Shown piece after piece: positions 48,514 through 57,942 of a stretch of DNA of 64,000 nucleotides (its first letter is position 1; every line of letters begins with the position of its first letter). The DNA comes from Erythrobacter sp. (GTDB lineage: Bacteria; Pseudomonadota; Alphaproteobacteria; Sphingomonadales; Sphingomonadaceae): contig NZOF01000180.1 in NCBI GenBank assembly GCA_002695185.1, positions 1 to 64,000 of the forward strand, written 5' to 3'. The position numbers and the translations under genes are program-made. Below the pieces are notes generated by a model. That model was not told the origin of the DNA. It saw only the letters and a list, made by a program, of their open reading frames with translations, and did no database searches.

Positions 48514-48794
48514 TTGACTTCGGTAATTGTCATAGCGGCATCATAGCGCACGTTTACGCGATCTTCGCGGTAATCCATCGTCCACATGGTGCCGGGTGCG
48601 CCCCACCGCAGTGTCTTGGCGCCACTCTTTTGAAGGATCATCGCGCCGGTATCCGCGTCAGCTTTCTGTCCCACGTATGTCTGCAGACCTTCAGCATCAC
48701 ACATGCCGCCGCTTGGGGAAGTCGTCGTCCCGCCATCAGTAGTGGCGCAAGCAGCGAGAGGAAGGATGGCAAGTGATAAGGCTAGGGTTTTCAT
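48504..48794 (-). CDS. I78-family peptidase inhibitor, lipoprotein
   Basis: This 96-aa protein starts with a lipoprotein signal (MKTLALSLAILPLAAC, lipobox LAAC) and a short threonine-rich linker. The rest, CDAEGLQTYVGQKA, ILQKSGAKTLRWGAPG and TMDYREDRVNVRYD ending VKCG, is the inhibitor I78 pattern with one conserved disulfide. Members inhibit serine proteases. A GAGGAG site precedes ATG 48794. The window also encodes an S8 subtilase, but a link is speculative. Confidence 0.85.
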   Translation of the reverse strand: MKTLALSLAILPLAACATTDGGTTTSPSGGMCDAEGLQTYVGQKADADTGAMILQKSGAKTLRWGAPGTMWTMDYREDRVNVRYDAAMTITEVKCG

Positions 48795-48804
48795 TAGGGT
48801 CTCC

Positions 48805-49290
48805 TCAAACGGGGCATTTGGTATAGGTGATCGGATCGGACATAGCGTCTTCACCGTATTCGGTACGCAGTAATTGGGTGCCGCTGTCGTTTAGCTGAAG
48901 CTCGATCTCTTTCTTCCAGCTCTGGCCTTCACCGACGAAATTGAAAGTCGCATGGATTTTGTCGTCGGACTGTCTTTTCACCTCAGCAAGGTTTGCCCGC
49001 GATTCGTAAAAGCCGAGTTGGTTATCGGTGATTTCAAGCGAGCCCTTGGCATCGCCATTTTTGTCGGAGCAGTCGCCCGGGACCATTCCCCAGCGCCCAT
49101 GAAGAGCGCGCGGAATCGCAGACTGCTCAAGTTCGGACAAAGGCTGTGCGCCGTCACCGATCCCGCCATCGGGTTCGACCGGCATCATGACATCGCCTTC
49201 CTGCTCAGCGCCGTTCTCTGTGCCGACACAGCTTACGAGTGTCAGGAGAGCGAATGGCAAGGCGGAGCAAAGAAGCGAGTGTGTTCTCAT
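48805..49290 (-). CDS. Hypothetical lipoprotein
   Basis: I do not recognise this 161-aa protein. It has a lipoprotein signal peptide (LLCSALPFALLTLVSC), an acidic, glycine-rich linker and a globular C-terminal part with ALHGRWGMVPGDCSDKNGDA and LEITDNQLGFYESRA, resembling small lipocalin-like or copper-type β proteins seen in sphingomonads. It ends with CPV, with two cysteines that could form a disulfide. It is 10 bases ahead of the I78 gene and shares its transcript. Confidence 0.8.
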   Translation of the reverse strand: MRTHSLLCSALPFALLTLVSCVGTENGAEQEGDVMMPVEPDGGIGDGAQPLSELEQSAIPRALHGRWGMVPGDCSDKNGDAKGSLEITDNQLGFYESRANLAEVKRQSDDKIHATFNFVGEGQSWKKEIELQLNDSGTQLLRTEYGEDAMSDPITYTKCPV

Positions 49291-49318
49291 AGAGCTTCCA
49301 ATGCTCCGCCACACCGAT

Positions 49319-50815
49319 CTATCCCATCGTGGGAATAACGAAGGCATTCGATCCATCGCCGCCGCCATCCGGCCAGCGCTGCGTTACTTTCTTGGCCTTG
49401 GTCCAGAATTTGAGGCCTTCCATGCCATACTGGTCGGTGTCGCCGAAGCCCGACCGCTTCCATCCACCAAAGCTGTGGTAGCTGACGGGCACCGGAATAG
49501 GCACGTTGATGCCAACCATGCCTACATTCACGCGATGGGCAAACTCCCGCGCTGCATGGCCATTGCGGGTAAAGATCGCGACGCCATTCCCGTACTGATG
49601 CTCGCTCGGCAGCTTGACCGCCTCTTCGAAGTCCTTCGCGCGGACGATCTGGAGCACAGGGCCGAAAATCTCTTCCTTGTAACTTTCCATGTCTGTGGTG
49701 ACGCGATCAAGCAGCGTCGGTCCGACAAAGAAGCCTTTTTCATGCCCCTGCAGGCTAAAGCCGCGACCGTCGATGACGACCTCTGCACCTTCCTTCTCTG
49801 CGGTATCGATCCAGCTTTCCACACGCGCTTTATGCTCTGGCGTAACGACGGGGCCGTAATGGGCGTCCTTATCGGTGCTGACTCCTACCCTCAGGCTATT
49901 GATAGCCGGGATGAGCTTCTCGCGCAGGCGATCCGCCGTGTCTTCGCCGACCGGGACGACGACGGGAAGCGCCATGCAGCGTTCGCCTGCGGAACCGAAA
50001 GCGGCGCCGGACAGGTCGTTCACAACCTGGTCCAGATCGGCATCGGGCATTACGATTCCGTGATTTTTAGCGCCGCCCATTGCCTGAACCCGCTTACCCG
50101 CCGCAACGCCGCGCTTGTAAACATAATGCGCAATGTCGGAAGAACCGACGAAGCTGACTGCTGCGATATCCTCATGATCGAGGATGGCGTCGACCATTTC
50201 CTTGTCGCCATGAATGACCTGCAACAGCCCTTCGGGCGCACCGGCTTCTACGAAAAGTTCGGCCAGGCGAACAGGAACGCTCGGATCACGCTCGGACGGT
50301 TTGAGTATGAAAGCATTGCCCGTCGCAATTGCCATTCCGAACATCCACATCGGGATCATGGCCGGAAAATTGAACGGGGTGATGCCGGTGCCGATGCCAA
50401 GCGGCTGGCGCATGGAATAAACATCGATACCGGGGCCCGCTCCTTGCGTGTATTCACCCTTCAGAACCTGAGGGATACCGCAGGCGAATTCGATCACTTC
50501 TAGCCCGCGCTGTACGTCGCCATGGGCATCGTCAACCACCTTGCCGTGTTCGCTGGCAAGCAGTTCGGCAAGCTCCTGCTTGTTGGCCTCAACGAGGCGC
50601 TTGTATTCGAACATGACCCGCGCACGGCGCTGCGGATTGGTCGCTGCCCACTCGGGCTGGACCTTCTTCGCTGCGGCCACGGCCTGTTCCAGAAGCGCAG
50701 CGTCGCCCAGCGGGACTTCGGCCTGAACTTCGCCCGTCGACGGGTTCCATATCTGATGGGTGCGGGTGGCGGAGCCTGTGGTTCCGCCGGCGAGAAAATG
50801 GTCGACCTGACGCAT
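49319..50815 (-). CDS. mmsA: Methylmalonate-semialdehyde dehydrogenase (CoA-acylating)
   Basis: This 498-aa aldehyde dehydrogenase converts methylmalonate semialdehyde to propionyl-CoA. The family-specific features are ERVQAMGGAKNHGIVMPDAD in part (KNHGIVMPDAD), FGSAGERCMALPVVV with the catalytic Cys, and PVSYHSFGGWKRSGFGDTDQ. CoA-acylating members lack the general-base Glu of ordinary aldehyde dehydrogenases. It opens the leftward valine operon; RBS is AGAGAGG near the ATG. Confidence 0.96.
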   Translation of the reverse strand: MRQVDHFLAGGTTGSATRTHQIWNPSTGEVQAEVPLGDAALLEQAVAAAKKVQPEWAATNPQRRARVMFEYKRLVEANKQELAELLASEHGKVVDDAHGDVQRGLEVIEFACGIPQVLKGEYTQGAGPGIDVYSMRQPLGIGTGITPFNFPAMIPMWMFGMAIATGNAFILKPSERDPSVPVRLAELFVEAGAPEGLLQVIHGDKEMVDAILDHEDIAAVSFVGSSDIAHYVYKRGVAAGKRVQAMGGAKNHGIVMPDADLDQVVNDLSGAAFGSAGERCMALPVVVPVGEDTADRLREKLIPAINSLRVGVSTDKDAHYGPVVTPEHKARVESWIDTAEKEGAEVVIDGRGFSLQGHEKGFFVGPTLLDRVTTDMESYKEEIFGPVLQIVRAKDFEEAVKLPSEHQYGNGVAIFTRNGHAAREFAHRVNVGMVGINVPIPVPVSYHSFGGWKRSGFGDTDQYGMEGLKFWTKAKKVTQRWPDGGGDGSNAFVIPTMG

Positions 50816-50915
50816 GGAAAAATCCTCTCTTTTCTTGCCAACGGCCTTGGCAAGCGAGAGGTCCTAAATCAACCGGTTTCAGATGAAACCTTAGCTGGTC
50901 AAGCTGGCCTGACTG

Positions 50916-52130
50916 TTATCCCACCCCAGCCATGAGCTGCGCGCAAAGAATTGCTCCGTAGGTACCCAGTGCATAGCCGAGAACCGCCAGCAACACGCCA
51001 ACGGGGGCGAGGGCAGGATGAAACGCAGCGGCAACTACCGGAGCCGAAGCCGCGCCCCCGACATTGGCCTTGCTGCCAACGGCGACGAAGAAAAACGGTG
51101 CCTTGATGATTTTTGCGACCACCAAGAGCAGGACAATGTGGAACAGCATCCAGATTGCACCGATAGCCATGAATGCGGGGGCATCCAGGATCTTGGTCAC
51201 GTCCATACGGGTGCCGATGATTGCGACAAGGAGGAAGATAAACAACACGCCGAACTTGCTGGCGCCAACTCCTTCGAGTTCTCTTGCCCGAGTGAAACTG
51301 GCAAGTAGACCTGTGGTAGTGGAAATTACGACGACCCAGAAGAACTCGCTCGCCAAGGTCGCGTCTTCGCCTTGAACCTCCGCAAAGAAATTGCCGATCC
51401 ATCCGCCAAGCAGATGCGATAGGCCGACGACGGCAAAAGCGACGCCGAACAGCAATACATAATCGTTAGCCTTGGCCACACGCTCGATACTGTCGGAATA
51501 ATTGGCCATATTGTCGCGAAGCTTTTCGATCGCCGATGCATCAGCGCCGAGCCAGCGGTCCACGCGTTCGGTCGCGCCAGCACCATAAAGCAGGAAGATC
51601 ATCCAGATCTCGGCCACGATGATGTCTACTGCCAGCAGCGCAGAAAAATTCTCCAACGGATAACCGTAGACCTCCAGCATCGCTGTCTGGTTGGCGCCGC
51701 CGCCGATCCAACTGCCCGCCAGTGTCGCCAGCCCGCGCCATGCAGCGGTATCACCCGTGCCAATCACGCTCGGGTCGAATTGAGCGACGATCCATAGCGC
51801 CAGCGGGCCACCGATTATGATCCCCACAGTAGCGGTAAGAAACATGATGATCGCCTTGCTGCCAAGACCAATGATCCCCTTGATGTCGATGCTGAGCGTC
51901 ATCAAAAACAGCGCGGCTGGGAGAAAATAATCCTTGGCGATCGGCCAGAGCTGGCTGTTCGACGTATCTATCAGCCCCGAAGTCACGAATAGCGAAGGAA
52001 CGAGGTAGCAAACCAGAATAATGGGAACGAAGACGTAGAAGCGTTGCCAGCCCGGTCTGTCACGTGTGGCGAAAACGAATGCCAGCAAGGCTGCAAGCAG
52101 GCCGAGGATGATCCGGTCGTCGCTAATCAT
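50916..52130 (-). CDS. DUF819 family membrane protein
   Basis: This 404-aa inner-membrane protein has about eleven hydrophobic segments and the DUF819 (YjcL-like) pattern: ATLAGSWIGGGANQTAMLEV near the middle of the N-terminal half, FLTATVGIIIGGPLALW, and a matching C-terminal AVGSKANVGGAASAPVVAAA, an inverted-repeat transporter design. Substrate is unknown. It starts 29 bases after the PLP enzyme on the same strand, so the two may be an exporter-enzyme or importer-enzyme pair. Confidence 0.88.
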   Translation of the reverse strand: MISDDRIILGLLAALLAFVFATRDRPGWQRFYVFVPIILVCYLVPSLFVTSGLIDTSNSQLWPIAKDYFLPAALFLMTLSIDIKGIIGLGSKAIIMFLTATVGIIIGGPLALWIVAQFDPSVIGTGDTAAWRGLATLAGSWIGGGANQTAMLEVYGYPLENFSALLAVDIIVAEIWMIFLLYGAGATERVDRWLGADASAIEKLRDNMANYSDSIERVAKANDYVLLFGVAFAVVGLSHLLGGWIGNFFAEVQGEDATLASEFFWVVVISTTTGLLASFTRARELEGVGASKFGVLFIFLLVAIIGTRMDVTKILDAPAFMAIGAIWMLFHIVLLLVVAKIIKAPFFFVAVGSKANVGGAASAPVVAAAFHPALAPVGVLLAVLGYALGTYGAILCAQLMAGVG

Positions 52131-52159
52131 GGCTGTTCAATTATCTCCAATGCCCGCGT

Positions 52160-53233
52160 TCAGGCGGCAGCGAACGTGCCCGTCTCGAAAAAGTGGGCGA
52201 TCTTCTTTTGCTCGGGTAGGATGTCTATCCCATTTTCGGCAAGCCATGCCTGATCGAAAATCGTATCGGCATAGCGGCTTCCGTCGTCGCACAGGATCGA
52301 GACGATCGATCCCGCCATCCCCTGTTCCGCCATTTCAGCTGCAATCTTCGCACATGCCCAAACGTTCGTCCCGGTCGACCCCCCGCATCTGCGTCCAAGT
52401 CTTTTGCTGACCTCATGCGCCGCTGCAATCGAGCATGCGTCGGGCACGATTTCCATCCGGTCCACTACATCGGGCAGGAAGCTGGGCTCTACCCGTTGGC
52501 GGCCGATACCCTCGATACAGCCTGACGAATGCTCGATCCGGTCGACGGATCGATCCGACCAATGCCGGTGAAAGACCGAGCCTTCGGGATCGGCAACGCA
52601 TAGCCGCGTTTCGTGCCGGTTGTAGCGTGCATAGCGGCCGATGGTGGCCGATGTGCCACCCGTGCCGGCTCCGCAAACGATCCAACTCGGTACCGCGTGG
52701 GGTTCCTGGGCCATCTGGGCGAAGATCGATTCGGCGATATTGTTGTTGCTGCGCCAGTCTGTGGCACGTTCTGCATAGGTGAACTGGTCAATATAATGAC
52801 CGCCCAACTCGTGGGCGAGCGACTGCGCTGCGTCGTAAATTTCCGACGGACGGTCGACGAAATGGCATTCGCCGCCCTGAAAGGTAATTGCATCGATCTT
52901 CGCTTTGGCGGTCGAGCGCGGTACCACAGCGATGAAACGCAGGCCTAACATGCGGGCAAAGTAGGCTTCCGAAACAGCGGTCGATCCGCTTGACGCTTCA
53001 ACGATTGCAGTATTCTTCCCGATCCAGCCGTTGCACAGGCTATACAGGAACAGTGATCGCGCCAGTCGGTGCTTGAGGCTGCCCGTCGGGTGGCTGGATT
53101 CGTCCTTCAGATAAATTGCAATGTCGGGAAGGGCTGGAACCGGGAGCGGTATCAGATGCGTGTCCGCAGAACGGTTGAAGTCCGCTTCGATCCTGCCGAT
53201 CGCCCAGTTAAGCCAGTCGCGCTTGTTGTCCAT
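52160..53233 (-). CDS. PLP-dependent cysteine synthase/cysteine desulfhydrase family protein
   Basis: This about 357-aa fold-type II PLP enzyme has the lysine motif [19 protein letters not shown], the substrate loop [20 protein letters not shown] and the phosphate loop [18 protein letters not shown]. The [10 protein letters not shown] version and the length resemble the Cds1/YrhA-like branch of cysteine desulfhydrases rather than CysK. ATG 53233 gives the conserved N-terminus; the frame is open to 53326. It precedes DUF819, which may carry a related amino acid or thiol. Confidence 0.85.
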   Translation of the reverse strand: MDNKRDWLNWAIGRIEADFNRSADTHLIPLPVPALPDIAIYLKDESSHPTGSLKHRLARSLFLYSLCNGWIGKNTAIVEASSGSTAVSEAYFARMLGLRFIAVVPRSTAKAKIDAITFQGGECHFVDRPSEIYDAAQSLAHELGGHYIDQFTYAERATDWRSNNNIAESIFAQMAQEPHAVPSWIVCGAGTGGTSATIGRYARYNRHETRLCVADPEGSVFHRHWSDRSVDRIEHSSGCIEGIGRQRVEPSFLPDVVDRMEIVPDACSIAAAHEVSKRLGRRCGGSTGTNVWACAKIAAEMAEQGMAGSIVSILCDDGSRYADTIFDQAWLAENGIDILPEQKKIAHFFETGTFAAA

Positions 53234-53350
53234 GCCGCGCCTTCTAGTGTTCCAATGCAGGTTTGAAACCCTAGTAGCGTTGTTTTCCGACAGCAGTCGC
53301 AGATTGTATTGACCAGCATATGTCACCTATGCCACCCGCCCATCGGCCTC

Positions 53351-53424
53351 GCGGGTGTAGCTCAATGGTAGAGCAGCAGCTTCCCAAGCTGACGACGAGG
53401 GTTCGATTCCCTTCACCCGCTCCA
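53351..53424 (+). tRNA. tRNA-Gly (anticodon CCC)
   Basis: A 74-base tRNA with the acceptor pair GCGGGTG/CACCCGC, discriminator T and an encoded CCA. The anticodon loop TTCCCAA gives CCC, decoding GGG. D arm GCTCAATGGTAGAGC and T arm GGTTCGATTCC are canonical. Confidence 0.96.
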
Positions 53425-53536
53425 ACCTTCTCGAAGTACGGCGTGCTAAGCTGTAGGAAAACAGCAATCCCTAATAAGCAGATCGAAAGAGTTACCTGCT
53501 ACAATATAGAAGTCGCAGGATTCTGGGGTCAGCAGA

Positions 53537-55844
53537 TTGCTCTATAAAGTTTCAAATTTTCGGTTTTTTCCTGCGCTAATGGCAGGAGTGGCGGCTTGCG
53601 CATTGACTGCTTGCGGAGGCGGCAGTTCAGTGAAGAGTACGCCACCGCCAGCTTCCAGTCCGGCTCCGTCTCCAGCGCCGAGTCCTCCTCCAGTACCAGC
53701 CCCGGCTCCTACCCCCACGCCGTCGCCTGTCCCTAAGCCTCCTGCAGGCTATGTCATTATTCCGGAGTCTCAGCAGCCCCAGCGATCATCGCAGGACGAT
53801 AGCGAATATCGACAAAACTTTGTTGCAGCCGAGCTTATCAATGCTCTCTACGCGTTGGAAAGCGGATGGGACGGTGCCGGCGTAGTCGTTGGCGTGGTTG
53901 ACGACGGCGTGAACGAGGTCGGCGAGCTCATTGGCCAGATCGATCATGATCTGAGCAAGGATTTCGGGGTCCGCGTGGACGGATCTAGTCGCGAACCGCT
54001 TCGCCCGGGCGGCGAAACGGGAGACGAAAATTCGACGCACGGCACCCCGGTCGCTGCTATTATCGCCGGCAAGAACGATGGGCGAGGCACGCAAGGTCTG
54101 GCCCCCGGGGGCGAAAATAGCTTCACTTCGGATCGATTCTATCTCGGATGGCGAAGAGACGATGTTGCTCGGCTCAAACGTCTATGATTGGGCTGCCGAG
54201 AAGAAAATTCCCATACTTAATATGTCGCTGTCCTCCAACGATGAAGGTGGCAAGCCATATCAACTCGATCGCATTCTCCGCTACGGGGAAACTGGTGGCC
54301 TTATCGTGAGATCTGCCGGAAACAGCGGCAAGGATAGCGTGAGTAATTTTCGCGATCTCACGGATGAAACGGCGAATGCGCAGATCTTCGTCGTGGCAAT
54401 CGATGCCGATGAGCGCCATTATTTCATATCGTCCTATTCGGACCGCTGCGGCGTTGCGATGGACCGGTGCGTCGCGGCTGTAGGACAGAACGTGACCATG
54501 AATGTGGACGGTGAAGCAGTTTACTTTGCGGGGACGAGCTCTGCCGCACCGCAGGTAAGCGCATTAGCGGCAATGGTTCTTTCGAAATGGCCCCAGCTTA
54601 GCGGACAAGATGCCGGGAACATCATCTTGAACACGGCTAGGGACATTGGAGATGCCGGTACGGATGCTATTTACGGGCGGGGCCTTATCGATGCTCGCGC
54701 GGCTCTCGAGCCAATCAATCCCGTGCTTTCCAATGGTCGGCAAGTAACGTCCGTCGCAAGTTCGGTAGCCGTCGTCGGCGGAGCGCTGGATCCGTGGGGG
54801 CCGGCTTCTCTAGGCGCAGCCTATTCCGACATTACCCTTCTCGATTCCTATGGACGAGACTATTCCGGCGATCTGTCCGGCATGGTGTTTAGCGCAGATA
54901 GCGCGGAACAACGCTGGCTGAGCCGACGGATCGACGCTCAGACAAATGGAGGAGCAACTGGTTTTTCCACGCCCCGATTGAGCGCGACGTTGGGGTACAC
55001 GGCGTTACCCACAAGATATCGCGACGAGAGAGGCGGCGAAATCCTTCAAAATCAATTGACCGTTGTTGAAATGGACTTGCGCGTCGGCGCGCGTACCGTG
55101 GTTACCGCGGGCTATAACTCGACGGACAATGTGATGGATGGCGTACTCGGCTTTGCCCCCACGTCGGATGCAATGTTTGCATATTCGCAATTGGCACAGA
55201 CAAATATTGGGGTTAGTCGCGCGCTGCTCGACAAGAAAGTGAGCCTACGTGTCTACAGAGGGGGCCAGCGAGGCGTGAAGGTACTAGGTGCGATCACCGG
55301 CCTGAATGTTGGCAGTTCCAATCTCAAGCTCGGGCTGATCAGCGAAAAGGGCTCGGTCTTCGGAACCCCCGTAGGGGCGGGTGCGATGCGCTTTGGAGAC
55401 GGCGCGGATACGCTGTTTGTCGAAGCCAGTAAGGCTGTCGACATCGACCGATGGACGCTGGAGGGGTATGCGAGCGTCGGTGCAACCCGGCTCAAACTAG
55501 CGGACGACATGCTCCTTACCAATGCAGATACGATCACAAGCGGCCGATTTGGCTTCATCGCGAGCAGGGATGCCTTTGGCGGCGCTCTGAGCCTTGGCCT
55601 TGCACAACCTTTGGTCGCATTGACAGCTAAGGGGACGGTAACGGTCGGATCAGACTACGACTTCGAAACCCGCAGCCTTCTATTCGAACAGCGGGCGATT
55701 GATATGAAAGGTCGGATAAAACCGCGTCTCACGATCGGCTATGAGCGGGGCGAGACAGATAGCGTGTTTCGCTTTGGAGCGGCTACCGACGCAACCGGCC
55801 GGGACGTTCGTGCGCTTGCTACCTATAGGAAAAGGTTAAACTAG
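53537..55844 (+). pseudogene. S8 subtilisin-like serine protease with C-terminal barrel-like domain, frameshifted
   Basis: The first frame (TTG 53537) has a lipoprotein-like signal (FPALMAGVAACALTAC), a long Pro/Ala/Ser linker and the Asp and His catalytic blocks (VVVGVVDDGVN; STHGTPVAAIIAG). After GTQGLAPG the frame is lost in the run CCCCCGGGGG (54102-54111). One G fewer restores APGAKIASLRID and leads into the second frame with the Ser site AGTSSAAPQVSALAAM and a C-terminal β-rich domain, ending in ALATYRKRLN, like alphaproteobacterial autotransporter-type subtilases. Corrected length is about 768 aa. As read, the catalytic serine is cut off from Asp and His. Lipidation, surface exposure and substrate are inferred. 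Confidence 0.87.
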
Positions 55845-55973
55845 GCGGGTTGGGCGGTGCCGTATTGCGGCTTCGCGCTACCAAAGCTGTTTGAATATCC
55901 TCTTTAAGGTATATCGATTGCCGCTGTCATTCAGCTGTCGCTTTGCTATCGCATGGCGCCGCGATACGCACCG

Positions 55974-57308
55974 ATGGAGATATTCGTGACCGCAGAATTG
56001 CACCGCCGCCAGTTCCTTTCCGCTACCGCGAGCGCTTTTGCCGCGCTATCGCTCAGTGGCTGCATGACGCGGGGCGCAATGCCATCATCTTTTGCCGGAT
56101 ATGGTCCGCTGGTGCCCGACCCGAAGGGGCTGCTCGATTTGCCCGAAGGGTTCACCTATCGGCTTATCTCCAGCCTCGGCGACCATATGAGCGATGGCGG
56201 CACGGTGCCAGACAAAGCCGATGGCATGGGGTGCTTGCCGCTGGCGGGAGGGGAAATTGCCCTCGTTCGCAATCATGAACTCGTGCCCAGCGACGGGTCG
56301 GGTGGATCGATTGCCAAAGGGTTCGACAAGATTGCGGGCAAAGGCGTCCTGCCGGGCGGTACTACCACAATCGTTCTCGATGCAGACACTCTTCAGAAGA
56401 AGCGTGAATTCCGCTCTCTCGGCGGGACGATCCGTAATTGCTCGGGAGGTATCACTCCATGGGGTAGCTGGCTCACCTGCGAAGAGTTTGTAACGGAGCA
56501 GAAGCATCTCGGCGCGGACAAGCTTGGTCAGGACCATGGCTGGGTGTTCGAGGTGCCTGCTGCTGCAGACGGACTTGTCGATCCGGTTCCCCTCAAGGCC
56601 ATGGGTCGGTTCAACCACGAAGCTGCCTGTGTCGATCCGGCAACCGGTCTTGTTTACTTGACTGAAGATCGCAACGATTCAGTCCTGTATCGTTTCGCGC
56701 CGAAGGTCCCGGGTGAGCTTCAAAAGGGGGGGCAGCTTCAGGCAATGCGGATCGTGGGTCTGTCCGACACACGCAACTGGGATGACGCTGTCATGCCCGT
56801 AGGCCATCGCTACCAGGTCGAATGGTTTCCGCTTGAAGAAGTGGATGCGCCGCAGGACGATCTGCGGACACGTGCCATTGCAAAAGGTGCGGCTATTATC
56901 GCTCGCGGTGAAGGCATTCATATGGGTCTGGACGAACTCTATGTCTGTTCGACCAGTGGGGGGGCTGCCAAACTTGGCCAGATTTTCAAGCTTGTGCCCG
57001 GAAGAAACCGCGGGGCTGACGAGGTTGAACTATTCTTCGAGAGCGAGAACAAGGAGCAGTTCAACTTCGGTGACAATCTCACCGTAGGCCCCAACGGCCA
57101 CCTTATCGTATGCGAAGATCAATACACCGATGTCGTCGACAACCGGCTTATCGGACTTACCCCGGGCGGCGATCCTTACGTATTTGGTCGCCTCCGCTTG
57201 CAGACTGAGCTGGCAGGGGGATGCTTCTCTCCAGACGGCAAATGGTTCTTCGTCAATGCCTATGCGCCTACTCGGACCGTCGCGATTACCGGTCCGTGGA
57301 TCGCTTGA
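55974..57308 (+). CDS. PhoX/DUF839-family protein, Tat-type signal
   Basis: This about 444-aa protein has an N-terminal HRRQFLSATASAFAALSLSGC, a twin-arginine-like signal followed by a lipobox cysteine, so it is exported folded and likely lipid-anchored. The body has the DUF839/PhoX blocks LPEGFTYRLISSLGD, LVRNHELVPSD, NCSGGITPWGSWLTCEE and GRFNHEAACVDPATGLVYLT, and ends NAYAPTRTVAITGPW. PhoX members are calcium/iron alkaline phosphatases; many DUF839 proteins of this branch are uncharacterised. Start ATG 55974; GTG 55986 is an alternative. Confidence 0.85.
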   Translation: MEIFVTAELHRRQFLSATASAFAALSLSGCMTRGAMPSSFAGYGPLVPDPKGLLDLPEGFTYRLISSLGDHMSDGGTVPDKADGMGCLPLAGGEIALVRNHELVPSDGSGGSIAKGFDKIAGKGVLPGGTTTIVLDADTLQKKREFRSLGGTIRNCSGGITPWGSWLTCEEFVTEQKHLGADKLGQDHGWVFEVPAAADGLVDPVPLKAMGRFNHEAACVDPATGLVYLTEDRNDSVLYRFAPKVPGELQKGGQLQAMRIVGLSDTRNWDDAVMPVGHRYQVEWFPLEEVDAPQDDLRTRAIAKGAAIIARGEGIHMGLDELYVCSTSGGAAKLGQIFKLVPGRNRGADEVELFFESENKEQFNFGDNLTVGPNGHLIVCEDQYTDVVDNRLIGLTPGGDPYVFGRLRLQTELAGGCFSPDGKWFFVNAYAPTRTVAITGPWIA

Positions 57309-57407
57309 TCGGTAATCGCCAAAACCGATCACACAATCTCCCAGTCTTTAAGAAACCTGCGGGCAAGTTTCCCGTTAGGGTTATGAAGATACACTCGGAG
57401 GAAATTA

Positions 57408-57869
57408 ATGACCGAACTCGGTAACAACGCAAAAGCAGGTCTTGTAACGGCACTTAATGGAGCCTTGGCGGATACAGTCGCGCTTTATTTCAAGACGAAA
57501 AATTTTCATTGGCACGTGGCAGGCCCCCGTTTTCGGGACCTTCATCTGCTGTTCGACGAGCAAGCCGCCCAGCTTATCAGCACTGTCGATAATATAGGTG
57601 AGCGTGTTCGCAAGAATGACGAGTACACGTTGACTTCGATCGGCACGGTGGCCTCGGAAACCAGAATTAAGGATCAGGATGATGTAACAATCTCTGCTGA
57701 TGCAATGGTGGCCGAGCTTCGTTACGACAATCGTAAACTTCACGATCGCCTCGAAACCGTGAAGGAAGAAGCTGAAGCCGTGGGCGACAACGCCACCAGC
57801 AGTATTGTCGACGACTGGATCGATCAGTGTGAAGAGCGCATTTGGTTTCTGAATCAGACCACCAAGTAA
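57408..57869 (+). CDS. dps: Dps-family ferritin-like DNA protection protein
   Basis: This 153-aa protein is a Dps dodecamer subunit that oxidises and stores iron and shields DNA. The ferroxidase site is visible in KTKNFHWHVAGPRFRDLHLL (two His) and FDEQAAQLISTVDNIGERVR (Asp, Glu). A GGAGGAAATTA ribosome site precedes ATG 57408. A strong terminator follows the stop. Confidence 0.95.
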   Translation: MTELGNNAKAGLVTALNGALADTVALYFKTKNFHWHVAGPRFRDLHLLFDEQAAQLISTVDNIGERVRKNDEYTLTSIGTVASETRIKDQDDVTISADAMVAELRYDNRKLHDRLETVKEEAEAVGDNATSSIVDDWIDQCEERIWFLNQTTK

Positions 57870-57892
57870 CCTTTGATGACGCATAGCAATTC

Positions 57893-57928
57893 ACCCGCCT
57901 ATCGGCCTTGCCGTGGGCGGGTTTTTTG
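57893..57928 (+). terminator. Rho-independent terminator behind dps
   Basis: ACCCGCC and GGCGGGT form a 7-bp GC-rich stem with a 16-base loop segment and run into six T. The pgl start codon is only 15 bases downstream, so pgl needs readthrough or a promoter overlapping this region. Confidence 0.85.
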
Positions 57929-57942
57929 TATTCGGTAGGCTC

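Noticed and set aside
49187..50503. 438-aa plus-strand open frame antisense to mmsA
   Set aside because: mmsA has full family motifs on the other strand; the plus frame is rich in His, Arg and Asp as expected from antisense GC-rich DNA.
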